Below, piece after piece: positions 1 through 8,056 of a DNA stretch of 64,000 nucleotides (position 1 is its first letter; each line of letters opens with the position of its first letter). Location of the stretch: NCBI RefSeq assembly GCF_002192415.1, contig NZ_CP021780.1:744001-808000 (forward strand). Reading direction: 5' to 3'. Below the pieces are notes generated by a model, which worked only from the letters and a program-made list of their open reading frames with translations, had not been told where the DNA came from and made no database searches. Position numbers and translations under genes: made by a program. The stretch comes from Paenibacillus donghaensis (lineage in GTDB: Bacteria; Bacillota; Bacilli; Paenibacillales; Paenibacillaceae).

Positions 1-15
1 TTGTTTTATTGTTGC

Positions 16-36
16 ATTATACAACAGTTGTATGAT
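16..36. promoter_or_regulatory. Palindromic operator upstream of methyltransferase-MarR pair
   Basis: The arms ATTATACAAC and GTTGTATGAT flank a central A, giving a 21-bp inverted repeat with one mismatch. It lies 14 bp before the ribosome binding site of the first gene. MarR-family proteins usually bind palindromes of this size and repress their own operon. A MarR-type gene is second in this operon, so autoregulation is the natural inference. Confidence 0.6.
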
Positions 37-62
37 ACATTATCGCTGTGGAGGGATACATG

Positions 63-878
63 ATGAAAAGAACAGGAATTCACAAGCCAACGATTGAGGA
101 TGCCGTTGAAATTAGCGGAATTGAAACTCTGCATCCGGGAGGATTCGAGCTTACGAAACGAACGGCAGAGATTGCCGGGCTTAAGCCAGGGTTGCGGGTG
201 CTCGATGTATCGAGCGGAAGAGGGACACAGGCCATCTTTTATGCACAGAATTATGGGGTACACGTGACCGGGATAGATATTTCCCCGCAGATGATCCAAT
301 CGGCCACACAAGCTGCCGGACAAGCTGGCATGGCTGACCAAGTCTCTTTTCGGGCAGGAGACTCTCAGGCGTTGCCTTTTAACGAGGATACCTTTGATGT
401 GGTAATCAATGAGTGTGCAGTCGGTATACCGGATGATTCCCAGCAGGTTCTTAATGAGATGGTGCGGGTTGTGAAGCCGGGTGGTGCCGTAGTCATCCAC
501 GAATCGATCTGGAAGAAGGAACTGACAACAGCCGAGAAGGAAGAGCTGGCAGAGCGGTACGGCACCACTCCGCTGGAGCTGCAGGAATGGAGTGGCATGC
601 TGAAGACAGCAGGAGTTGTGAACATCACGGCAGAGCATGAAGAGTGGTCTAAACCGGAGAAGTTCTGGAAGGTAAGGAAAGACCGTGACGTAGCCCACCA
701 CTCCAAGTTGCTCACCTTGCCTGAACGACTGATTACGCTGAAACGGATTATGCAACTGCGTGGGATCAAAGGGGTGTTCAAGGCTATGGAGAATGAGAAG
801 ATTTTCTACCAGGCCGTTCTTGACGGGAAGATTGGCTACAGCCTGTACAAAGGGGTGAAACGTTCATGGAAACGGTAG
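63..878 (+). CDS. Class I SAM-dependent methyltransferase
   Basis: A 271-residue protein with a Rossmann-fold methyltransferase core. Motif I (VLDVSSGRGT, residues 46-55) is followed by GIDISPQM, the acidic loop that binds the SAM ribose, and by FDVVINECAV at the motif IV position. The C-terminal third is a helical cap typical of ubiquinone/UbiE-like and arsenite-methyltransferase relatives. It lacks the set of conserved cysteines expected of ArsM, so an arsenic substrate is not supported. Possible starts are GTG 48, ATG 60 and ATG 63; GGAGGG at 50-55 fits ATG 63 best (7-nt spacing). It overlaps the following MarR gene by 13 bp, so the two are co-transcribed. The substrate is unknown. Confidence 0.75.
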   Translation: MKRTGIHKPTIEDAVEISGIETLHPGGFELTKRTAEIAGLKPGLRVLDVSSGRGTQAIFYAQNYGVHVTGIDISPQMIQSATQAAGQAGMADQVSFRAGDSQALPFNEDTFDVVINECAVGIPDDSQQVLNEMVRVVKPGGAVVIHESIWKKELTTAEKEELAERYGTTPLELQEWSGMLKTAGVVNITAEHEEWSKPEKFWKVRKDRDVAHHSKLLTLPERLITLKRIMQLRGIKGVFKAMENEKIFYQAVLDGKIGYSLYKGVKRSWKR

Positions 879-1300
879 AGCTATTGCAGAATCTGCTGAG
901 GGTGCTGGACCGAAACATCGGTGCACTGGAGAAGACACAGCTCGCTTGCTGCGGAGTAACAATTGGACAATGCCATGCGGTGATGGAAATCGGGCTGGCG
1001 AATGAAATCTCACTGATAGATTTGGCCAAGGTCCTCAATCTGGATAAGAGCACGATGAGTAGAACCGTAAATAATCTGGTAACCGATGAGTGGGTGGAAC
1101 GGATTACAGACCCGGAGAACAGACGTTATGTGAAGCTTAAGCTGTCGCTGAAGGGTGAGGCGCTTCATCAGCAGATCAATGCGGTAATGAATTCTTATTT
1201 CGGCAGCGTTATGAACGATATTCCGGAAGACAAGCGGGAGCAGGTTGCAGAGAGCCTTGGGCTGCTCATCCATGCACTGAATAAGAACAACTGCTGCTAA
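866..1300 (+). CDS. MarR-family regulator with cysteine pairs
   Basis: A 144-residue winged-helix protein. The recognition helix region reads LDKSTMSRTVNNLV and the wing reads ITDPENRRYVKL, the usual MarR layout. Cys28-Cys29 and Cys36 sit in the first helices, and the protein ends in Cys143-Cys144. Cysteines placed like this in MarR proteins often sense thiol oxidation, electrophiles or metal(loid)s. That role is inferred here. The start overlaps the end of the methyltransferase gene, and the upstream palindrome at 16-36 is its probable operator. Confidence 0.8.
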   Translation: METVELLQNLLRVLDRNIGALEKTQLACCGVTIGQCHAVMEIGLANEISLIDLAKVLNLDKSTMSRTVNNLVTDEWVERITDPENRRYVKLKLSLKGEALHQQINAVMNSYFGSVMNDIPEDKREQVAESLGLLIHALNKNNCC

Positions 1301-1334
1301 AGACGATTGATGGAGATAGAAGGGATGAATTCTG

Positions 1335-1451
1335 ATGTCGAAGATTCTGGATACCGTGGTTATCGGAGGGGGCAGGCGGGTCTTGCCTCCAGATATCAAT
1401 ATCAAGCAGGAGATGCGCGACATATTGCACGGCTTTTATCCTGCGAAATAA
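1335..1451 (+). pseudogene. Remnant of FAD/NAD(P)-binding oxidoreductase
   Basis: The ATG at 1335 opens MSKILDTVVIGGG, the N-terminal dinucleotide-binding strand of flavin-dependent monooxygenase-like proteins. After a run of five Gs the normal continuation QAGLAS is found one frame over, so one G appears to be missing. After a few more codons the sequence stops resembling this region and may jump to the gene's 3' end (ARHIARLL). An intact gene would be about 350 codons. It follows the MarR gene and was probably the third member of that operon. Confidence 0.5.
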
Positions 1452-1478
1452 ACCATATGCATTGACGAATATATACAA

Positions 1479-1499
1479 AAGCAGCCCTAAGGGCTGCTT
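1479..1499. terminator. Bidirectional terminator
   Basis: A 9-bp stem AAGCAGCCC / GGGCTGCTT closes a 3-nt loop between the rightward MarR operon and the leftward CNNM gene. A-rich and T-rich flanks are present on the two sides, though neither U-run is long. Confidence 0.55.
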
Positions 1500-1508
1500 C
1501 ATCTTATA

Positions 1509-2828
1509 TTATGAGGTTGTTTCAACAGCACTGTCCTCGGCTTCGTTAATAAACACCTCAACCCTGCGGACGCGTTGCTTGCTCATCTCGCGGATGGTGA
1601 AGGTAGCCTGGTCACGGACGAAGCTTTTGCCTACAGCAGGATCGGCGACTTGGCTGAACAGCCATCCCCCAATGGAGGTTACCTCTTCATCCTCTAAGAT
1701 CAGGCCCGTGGTCTGGCTGATGTCAGCCAGCGAAACATTGCCATCGAACAGATAGTGCAGATTGCTCAGCTGCTCTATTTTTCTACGTTCATCCCCATCG
1801 AATTCGTCACGGATGTCCCCGACGATCTCTTCCAGAATATCTTCTATGGTTACAAGTCCAGATGTACCGCCGTACTCATCAAGCAAGAGGGCAATATGCA
1901 CACGCTCCAGTTGCATGCGGGTCAGCAGCGTCTTCACGGGTGTGACCTCGGATACGGTCAGAACAGGCTGGATCAAGCTTTTATAATCAAAGTCGGAATT
2001 ATTATCATACTGCAAGTACAACTGCTTGGTATTAATCATCCCCACGATATTATCCTTGTTGCCGTCAGCTACAGGGAAGCGGGTATATTGCTCTTTACGA
2101 ATAATGGCTAGATTCTCTTGTAAGGATAAATTATTGTAGAGACAGACCATATCGGTTCTGGGTACCATAATTTCTTTGGCAAGCATCTCATCAAAAGCAA
2201 AAATACGGTTGACGTAGCCATATTCGGCGGTATTGATCTTGCCGTTCTCATAGCTCTCGGACAGGATCAGACGAATCTCGTCTTCACTATGGGCATCGCC
2301 ATGCTCACTGGCAGGCTTCATGCCGAACATCCGAACGAGCATGTTGGCGGATCCGTTCATGGCCCAGATCAACGGGTACAGAATTTTGTAGAACCATATA
2401 ATCAGTGGAGCAGTAATTTGACTGACTTTTTCCGGAATGTTTATAGCTGCAGTCTTAGGAGCAAGCTCGCCGACTACTACATGCAGAAAGGTTGCAATAA
2501 AGAATGCGAGTGCAAACGCCAAAGGATGGCTGATACTCGGACTAAGCTTAGTCCATTCGAATATCGGCAGCAGCAGCTGCTCAAAGGCCGGCTCTGCCAG
2601 TGCCCCGATCCCGAGTGCGGTAATGGTTATCCCGAGCTGGCAAGCGGACAGATAGCCGTCCAGATTCGCTGCAACCCGTTGTACTGCCAAGGCGTTCTTC
2701 TTGCCCTCAATAACCATCTGGCTCACTTGGCTGCCACGTATTCTTACCACTGCAAATTCCGTTGCTACAAAAAAAGCGGTTAAAACAATCAAAATTGCCA
2801 CCAACGTTAAACTAAGTCCTATACCCAT
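1509..2828 (-). CDS. CNNM/HlyC-CorC family membrane protein
   Basis: A 439-residue protein. An N-terminal DUF21 (CNNM) transmembrane domain (about residues 1-190) begins with a signal-anchor-like helix and FFVATEFAVVRIR, the family signature. A CBS-domain pair follows (about 205-330, containing MVPRTDMVCL and LLLDEYGGTSGLVTIEDILEEIVGDI), then a CorC_HlyC transporter-associated domain (about 345-430). Bacterial relatives such as MpfA and YhdP are linked to Mg2+ or Na+ efflux and salt tolerance; the old name 'hemolysin C' is misleading. It is full length. The ATG is preceded on the minus strand by AAGGGATGG. Confidence 0.85.
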   Translation of the reverse strand: MGIGLSLTLVAILIVLTAFFVATEFAVVRIRGSQVSQMVIEGKKNALAVQRVAANLDGYLSACQLGITITALGIGALAEPAFEQLLLPIFEWTKLSPSISHPLAFALAFFIATFLHVVVGELAPKTAAINIPEKVSQITAPLIIWFYKILYPLIWAMNGSANMLVRMFGMKPASEHGDAHSEDEIRLILSESYENGKINTAEYGYVNRIFAFDEMLAKEIMVPRTDMVCLYNNLSLQENLAIIRKEQYTRFPVADGNKDNIVGMINTKQLYLQYDNNSDFDYKSLIQPVLTVSEVTPVKTLLTRMQLERVHIALLLDEYGGTSGLVTIEDILEEIVGDIRDEFDGDERRKIEQLSNLHYLFDGNVSLADISQTTGLILEDEEVTSIGGWLFSQVADPAVGKSFVRDQATFTIREMSKQRVRRVEVFINEAEDSAVETTS

Positions 2829-2894
2829 TTAATTTTTACCATCCCTTTCGGTTCTTAAAATGTAGAAACTCTCATTTTGAGTTCCTAAGAACTA

Positions 2895-2924
2895 ATTATA
2901 TGAACTTATCGATTAAATATCAAA
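2895..2924 (-). promoter_or_regulatory. Candidate sigma-A promoter for the CNNM gene
   Basis: Read on the minus strand, TTTGAT (2919-2924) and TATAAT (2895-2900) are 18 bp apart. This lies about 70 bp before the ATG at 2828. The -10 is perfect and the -35 is weak. Confidence 0.45.
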
Positions 2925-3040
2925 TGGGAGGTGCTGGACCAGCCCTGCCCGCGTATTGCAGAGCCGGGGAATCGAGTCCGGGCAGAGCTAGAGATTATGG
3001 GGGGATGAACGCTCCGCCGGATGATAAGAACAGTATCCCG

Positions 3041-5104
3041 CTACTCCTCACTGTTGCCCAGCAGCAGCATTTCATCGTAATTAATCGGCTGCAGCAGCTC
3101 ATAAACCAGTTTCTCCGAAATCTGCTCGGATTCCCCGAGCTCCTGGATCAGATCGCGTTTGAATTGGATGCTCTGCAGCTGCAAGTTCTTCAGTTGTTGC
3201 TCATAGATATCTCTGTCGGCCGTAACAGCATCATCCTGCTGATTCTTCTGGCTGTAGTACTTCAGCAGCACCAGGACTTCAGGACGGTTGGCGTCTGTAG
3301 CCGCAAGCCGGAGGGCTTCCGCTGCGGCTGCTTGCAGCACGCCTTCGACCTGGTGCAGCTCATTAATCAAGTCTGCGGCTTTCTGTGAACGTTTGTACAT
3401 CTCGGACCCGGGAGCTGCTTGTTCAAACACCTTGAGCCTCTGCTTGAAGCGGTTTAATTTGAATCTGTTCCACAATCTGCGAAACGTAGAACGGACGCTG
3501 TACAGCTCCTGCGGCTGGTGGAAGATAGGGAACAGAATCTCAAGCTGCGGAGAGAGCAGTCCCTCGTGGATCATCTGCTGGAGTTTCTTTTTCTCCGCAT
3601 CACGGGCAATGTTCTGCAGATGTTTCAGCGTAGTGCTGGAATAGCGCAGAATCCGGCCGGTCTTGATGTACCGCAGCTGTTCCTCCAGATCGGCAAGCAC
3701 TTTGACCAGAGCAGGCGTCGGGCCGGATGCGGAGGTTCTCAGGAACTGGCTCGTGCGGTTGATAATCAAGGTGTTTGCAGCCTCCGAGGATAACGTCGTC
3801 TCTACTACGGTGCGCTCCTCTGGATTCCTGCTGATTAGCGGAAGAATGACCGTCGCAAAGATCAGGCTTAACAGAATAACGCCGGAGGCAATGAACAGAA
3901 TGGTATCTCTCAGCGGGAAGGGGCTGCCATTCGGTAGTTGATAGGGAATGGACAAGGCTGTTGCCAGGGTAATGGTTCCGTGAATCCCGCAGGTGGCGGC
4001 CAAAAAAGCATAACGGCTCCGCGAGGTCTGTTTCACGTCCAAGCGGTTATTTACGCTGTTATGGCCTATGTCCTCTCCTGCTTCATGCGTTACAAAGTTT
4101 CTGTGCAGCAGATAAACCCACACATAACGGATGATGAACAGGCAGGCCGTAATCACCAGGGTTAATCCAAGCGCCATGCCAAGCGTAACTTCCTTGCTGG
4201 CAAGCAGCCCCTGAAGCACATCGGGGAGCAGAAAACCAAGCAGCACGAAGACCAGACCGTTCAGGATATAGCTGAGGACGGACCAGGTGGTCATGGAGGT
4301 GAGCTGGATTTTGGTGGAAGTCTGCTTCAGCCGGTCACGTTCAATCCCGTGGATAATCCCGGCAGCGACTACAGCGAGGATACCGGATACGTGCAGCTCT
4401 TCAGCCAGGATATAAATAACGAATGGCGTAATTAACTGGATAGCAACCAGGGAGTTTACTTCTTCGAAGCCCAGCTGTCTTAACGTCAGCCGCAGCCTTA
4501 CGAAGCCGAAACCAAGCAGCAGCCCCGCCACGAACCCGCCAACGGATACAAACACGAAGTTAAGCGCAGCCGACTCCACGGAAAAGACACTGGTTAGCAC
4601 TACAGCCAGCGCGACCTTAAACGAAACGATCCCTGCCGCATCATTAAGCAGCGACTCGCCTTCCAGAATGGCCATCAGACCTTTGGGCAATTTGAGTCCT
4701 CTCGTAATCGACTTCACAGCAACAGCATCTGTAGGCGACAGCACCGCCGCTAAAGCAAAAGCAGCCGCCAGCGGCAGCGAAGGAAGCAGCAGGTGGATGA
4801 AATAACCCAGTCCGATCACCGTTATAATGACCAGTCCGATAGCCAGCAGAATGATCGGCTTGCGGTAGGACCATAACTCCTTGCGCGAGGTCACGCGGGC
4901 ATCTCCGAACAGGAGCGGGGCGATCAGGCAGATCATAAAGACCTCCGGCTCAAATTCGAGCGAGATATGTAAAGGCAGCCAGGAGGCCAACGCTCCCAAT
5001 ATGATTTGAAAGAGTGCCAGTGGAATTCTGGTAAACTTTTTGCTTAGCACGGTAGAAATTACAATAACGAATACCAACATCAGAAAGGAAATAATAAACT
5101 CCAT
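3041..5104 (-). CDS. CPA1-family Na+/H+ antiporter
   Basis: A 687-residue cation:proton antiporter. About 420 residues form a run of hydrophobic helices. They carry ALSPTDAVAV and GESLLNDAAG, the conserved ion-binding segments of the NhaP/NHE-like CPA1 group; the single Asp of the ND motif fits electroneutral exchange. A hydrophilic C-terminal part of about 260 residues, rich in charged helices, is presumably the cytoplasmic regulatory domain. Expected role: sodium or pH homeostasis at the plasma membrane. It lies in the same direction as the CNNM gene but 210 bp away, so it is probably transcribed separately. Confidence 0.87.
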   Translation of the reverse strand: MEFIISFLMLVFVIVISTVLSKKFTRIPLALFQIILGALASWLPLHISLEFEPEVFMICLIAPLLFGDARVTSRKELWSYRKPIILLAIGLVIITVIGLGYFIHLLLPSLPLAAAFALAAVLSPTDAVAVKSITRGLKLPKGLMAILEGESLLNDAAGIVSFKVALAVVLTSVFSVESAALNFVFVSVGGFVAGLLLGFGFVRLRLTLRQLGFEEVNSLVAIQLITPFVIYILAEELHVSGILAVVAAGIIHGIERDRLKQTSTKIQLTSMTTWSVLSYILNGLVFVLLGFLLPDVLQGLLASKEVTLGMALGLTLVITACLFIIRYVWVYLLHRNFVTHEAGEDIGHNSVNNRLDVKQTSRSRYAFLAATCGIHGTITLATALSIPYQLPNGSPFPLRDTILFIASGVILLSLIFATVILPLISRNPEERTVVETTLSSEAANTLIINRTSQFLRTSASGPTPALVKVLADLEEQLRYIKTGRILRYSSTTLKHLQNIARDAEKKKLQQMIHEGLLSPQLEILFPIFHQPQELYSVRSTFRRLWNRFKLNRFKQRLKVFEQAAPGSEMYKRSQKAADLINELHQVEGVLQAAAAEALRLAATDANRPEVLVLLKYYSQKNQQDDAVTADRDIYEQQLKNLQLQSIQFKRDLIQELGESEQISEKLVYELLQPINYDEMLLLGNSEE

Positions 5105-5182
5105 AGAATACCTGCTCTCTTTATATAGTAGAAAAATCTGCTCCAGGCAAAACTTGTGATCGCATAATTATATCCCAAAAAG

Positions 5183-5612
5183 GGTGGAGAACATACCCTG
5201 GCTTGGCGAGGCAAGCCGTTCTACTTCAAGGGCTTCGGCAAACATGAGGACAGTGATATTAGGGGCAAGGAGCTGGATCATGCGGTCAATGTGAAGGACT
5301 TCAACCTGCTGAAATGGGTGAACGCGAATTCCTTCCGCACCTCCCATTACCCATATGCCGAGAGAGTTGCTGGAGTTGGCCGACCGGGAGGGGATTGTCG
5401 TCATTGGCGAGGTGCCTGCGGTGGGATCCACCTTCTTCAACTATAAGGACAAGGTATATACGCCGGAGCAGGCCAACGACGAGACGCTTGCCCATCATCT
5501 GGATGTGTTGACCGAGGAGTACCAGAGTGAGCTGCGGACACGTTATCATCGGGTGTTCGTAGGTGGGGATAGATGGGTGAATATCCGGCAGGCAAATAGA
5601 AGATTTCGATAA
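5183..5612 (+). pseudogene. Beta-glucuronidase (GH2, UidA-like) remnant
   Basis: One frame reads [18 protein letters not shown] and later [13 protein letters not shown], the central beta-glucuronidase segment known from E. coli UidA. The reading then shifts frame at about 5360 and continues as [16 protein letters not shown]. After TPEQANDETLAHHLDVLTE it jumps to EYQSELRTRYHRVFVGGDRWVN, which corresponds to a region well downstream in UidA. The catalytic Asn-Glu segment is missing. The N-terminal half is absent as well, so this is a dead fragment with one frameshift and at least one large internal deletion. Confidence 0.7.
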
Positions 5613-5922
5613 CCGGCAAGGCTCCGCAAGAGGAAGGCTGCCGATTTGTGTGTGTGCAGTCCGAAATAACCTAATCGGTCAGAGTAAGCTGGAACGAGCG
5701 CAAGCGGATGATTGCGTCATGCCTAACGGGAAATTCCTGCAATAGTACATCTTTTTGAGCCGACGGGGGAAGCGTGTGCCAAAAGCCTGGAAATGTGCAT
5801 CTTTTTAGAGTAAAATCCGGCTTGAATCAGTAATAGTGAGTAAATACCTGCACTTTTGCATCAATTTGCTCATAGATGCTCGAAATCGCTATAATACCTG
5901 CACTTTTGCAGGTTTTCGTCAG
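5613..5922. other. Non-coding spacer with hairpin motifs
   Basis: No credible gene was seen. Two copies of ACCTGCACTTTTGCA (about 5849 and 5896) are short self-complementary TGCA...TGCA motifs. They resemble the hairpins of the type B elements elsewhere in the window, but no terminal repeats flank them. Confidence 0.4.
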
Positions 5923-6110
5923 CGGCGCCCTGAGAAACGTCAACTCCACCCACAGAAAGCCAGCTGCACCCGTAGAAACGTCAGCGGCACCCGCAGAAAG
6001 TGAGCGGCACCCGTGCAAACGTACGGCGCCCTGAGAAACGTCAGCTCCACCCACAGAAAGCCAGCTGTACCCGCAGAAACGTCAGCGGCACCCGCAGAAA
6101 GTGAGCAGTG
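5923..6110. repeat. 101-bp tandem duplication of degenerate short repeats
   Basis: A 101-bp unit starting CGGCGCCCTGAGAAACGTCA at 5923 recurs at 6024 with few changes. The second copy fades out near 6110. Inside each unit are about five ~20-bp degenerate sub-repeats of the form CAGCGGCACCCGCAGAAAGT. Open frames through it are a product of the periodicity and have no ribosome binding site. Confidence 0.7.
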
Positions 6111-6159
6111 CCCCCGCTAAGCCAGCAATGCCTGTTAACAGTCAGCCGCCGCGCAAACC

Positions 6160-6993
6160 TCAGCTGCGCGGAAGCTTGCTGCCGTATTGTGCCCGCAACT
6201 GCTGCAGCTTGTCCAGCTTACGCAGGCTGGCATCCTTGCGGGCAACTCCGATGCCCAGAATCAGATTCTCAATAATATAGGTAGGACCCACCATCGAATG
6301 AAACTCCCATACCTCCCCCCTCCCGGCATACAGCACAATATCGGCATCCTGAGAACGCGGGAATACCAGTCTGTCGGTAATCAGGATCACCTGATAGCCG
6401 GCCTCCTGAGCCTGGTCCAGAATCACCTCCGTTTCCGGCAGCAGCTGAACGAATCCGAAGATCAGCACCACATCCTTTTTGCCGGCATGCATCAGAGTCT
6501 CCAGCAGCTCATGCCCGCTCGCAGCCATCCGCTTCAGATCCAGACCGAACCGGGCCAGCCGGTAGCTCAGCAATTCTGCCAGTCCGCTGCAGGGTCCGGG
6601 ACTATGCACGTAGATATACCTGGCCGCAATCAGGGTATCAACGGAACGCTGCAGCAGCTCATCGGTAAGATACCGCTGCGTTTCCTCCAGATGATGCGAG
6701 CAGATATCAAGCAGCGTCAACGGCAGAGAGGTTCCGCCGGTCCGCTGCATGGCATCGCGCATTTTAACGGAAGGGGTGGATTCGAAGCGGAAGCGCAGCT
6801 GGCTTTTGAAATCCTTGGCATGCTTGTAACCAGCGGCCTTCCAGAAGCGGGAGACCGAGGCGATGCTCAGCTTCAGTTCGTCTGCGATTTCCTGCTCGGT
6901 CATGTAGAGGACGCGCTGCTCATTTTTGGGGATGAAATCGGCAATGATCCGTTGGTTGGGGGAGAAGGCGCGCTGCCGCCATTCTTTATACAT
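6160..6993 (-). CDS. RpiR-family transcriptional regulator
   Basis: A 277-residue protein. An N-terminal HTH_6 domain (about residues 1-75) contains MTEQEIADELKLSIASVSRF. A SIS sugar-isomerase-like domain follows (about 110-250), containing YVHSPGPCSGLAELLSYRL and VVLIFGF. RpiR proteins sense phosphorylated sugars or related ligands through the SIS fold. It is divergent from the ECF transporter operon, and two inverted repeats lie in the shared intergenic region, so it very likely controls that operon. The start follows GAGGAGGA on the minus strand. Confidence 0.85.
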   Translation of the reverse strand: MYKEWRQRAFSPNQRIIADFIPKNEQRVLYMTEQEIADELKLSIASVSRFWKAAGYKHAKDFKSQLRFRFESTPSVKMRDAMQRTGGTSLPLTLLDICSHHLEETQRYLTDELLQRSVDTLIAARYIYVHSPGPCSGLAELLSYRLARFGLDLKRMAASGHELLETLMHAGKKDVVLIFGFVQLLPETEVILDQAQEAGYQVILITDRLVFPRSQDADIVLYAGRGEVWEFHSMVGPTYIIENLILGIGVARKDASLRKLDKLQQLRAQYGSKLPRS

Positions 6994-7051
6994 CTGCTGT
7001 TTCCTCCTCTGTTAATGAAGCAAGTAAGCCAACTATAGCCCGCGAACATCT

Positions 7052-7094
7052 TGTAAATATTATTACAGCGTTAAAAATAATGAAAAAATCATTA
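7052..7094. promoter_or_regulatory. Two candidate RpiR operators
   Basis: TGTAA-N6-TTACA at 7052-7067 and a perfect TAATGA-N5-TCATTA at 7078-7094 lie between the divergent rpiR-type gene and the ECF operon. Tandem palindromes in a shared regulatory region are the usual arrangement for RpiR control. Confidence 0.5.
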
Positions 7095-7138
7095 CACCCA
7101 CTTAACAGACGGTCAAATCTGTGCTGACATCGCCTCTC

Positions 7139-7144
7139 TATAAT
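7139..7144 (+). promoter_or_regulatory. Candidate -10 box of the ECF operon
   Basis: A perfect TATAAT lies 34 bp before the ATG of the S-component gene. No good -35 hexamer sits 16-18 bp upstream, which is compatible with an activator-dependent promoter. Confidence 0.4.
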
Positions 7145-7177
7145 GAAGATAAATTCCTGTAGGGAGGTTATTAGTTC

Positions 7178-8056
7178 ATGAAACCAGTAATGCAGCGGTA
7201 CACACTGACCCAGTCGCAAAAAATGATGATTTTTGTGTTGTCGATGTCATTGTACGGTTTGTCCAACATGTTTACGGAGCTGATCCCGAGCGTTCAGCTG
7301 GGACCGCTGGAGCTGTCCGTTGAATACTTTGCATTTATTCCGTTAACCTTGTGCATGCTGTTCCATCCGCTATATGCGGCTGTGGGTGCGGCGGTCGGTG
7401 AGATTATCTTCGGGGAGCTGATGCTGGGGCAATTCGGCGGACTGGGCGAGCTGGAGAAATTTATCACCTTCTCGCTGGCGATGTATACAGCAGGACGGAT
7501 GGTGACAGACCCAAAGAACCGCAGGCAGGTAGGCGTGGCGGCGATGACGGGCGTGATCATTCACCAGTTCCTGAGCTCGGTTGTCGATATTGTCAAGGTG
7601 TGGGTAGGGGTAGAGGAGCTGGAGGCGGTACAGGGGCTGGCTGAGAGTATCGTGCTGATTGAAGGCGTAGGATTCCTCAACGATGTGCTGTTCTCCGGGA
7701 TATTGTTCGCGCTGCTGCCGACGCTGTATCTGGTGCCAAGATTATATGGCAAAATCGAACCGCTGCTAGGCATGAAGCCGCGTGAACGGAATATGAGCTA
7801 TGCGAGCGGGGCCTGGCTGTCGCCAAGGCTGGTAATCAGCGGTGTGATTCTGGCCGGAGTCGCTCTAGGAGCGGAGCTATTGTCAGAATCCGGCTGGAGC
7901 ATCGGCGAGTTCGAGCTGCCTTGGGCAGAGTCGAACGAAGAGAACCTGATCTGGCTTAGCATGCTGGCAGCAGCCGTTGTCGCAGCACTGGTGATTATTG
8001 CCTTGCTGCGGCGCGCATCGCGCAGGCGGCAGGAAGCGGGAGCCGCCGATGCCTAA
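7178..8056 (+). CDS. ECF transporter substrate-binding (S) component
   Basis: A 292-residue membrane protein with about six hydrophobic helices in the first 200 residues (for example MMIFVLSMSLYGLSNMFTEL and the LYAAVGAAVGEIIFGEL loop-helix). A C-terminal extension carries one more helix (LSMLAAAVVAALVIIALL). Glycine/alanine-rich early helices followed directly by EcfA- and EcfT-type genes identify it as the S component that captures the substrate. The substrate cannot be read from the sequence. The RpiR regulator and PHP phosphoesterase neighbours hint at a phosphorylated or sugar-like compound, by inference only. AGGGAGG precedes the ATG by 10 nt. Confidence 0.75.
   Translation: MKPVMQRYTLTQSQKMMIFVLSMSLYGLSNMFTELIPSVQLGPLELSVEYFAFIPLTLCMLFHPLYAAVGAAVGEIIFGELMLGQFGGLGELEKFITFSLAMYTAGRMVTDPKNRRQVGVAAMTGVIIHQFLSSVVDIVKVWVGVEELEAVQGLAESIVLIEGVGFLNDVLFSGILFALLPTLYLVPRLYGKIEPLLGMKPRERNMSYASGAWLSPRLVISGVILAGVALGAELLSESGWSIGEFELPWAESNEENLIWLSMLAAAVVAALVIIALLRRASRRRQEAGAADA

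Noticed and set aside
63-878. Arsenite methyltransferase (ArsM)
   Set aside because: The conserved cysteines of ArsM are absent; only the general methyltransferase fold is supported.
1509-2828. Hemolysin toxin
   Set aside because: The HlyC/TlyC name is historical; DUF21, CBS and CorC-C domains point to ion transport.
5827-6054. Minus-strand 75-codon gene in the 101-bp repeat
   Set aside because: No ribosome binding site, composition follows the repeat, and no recognisable domain.
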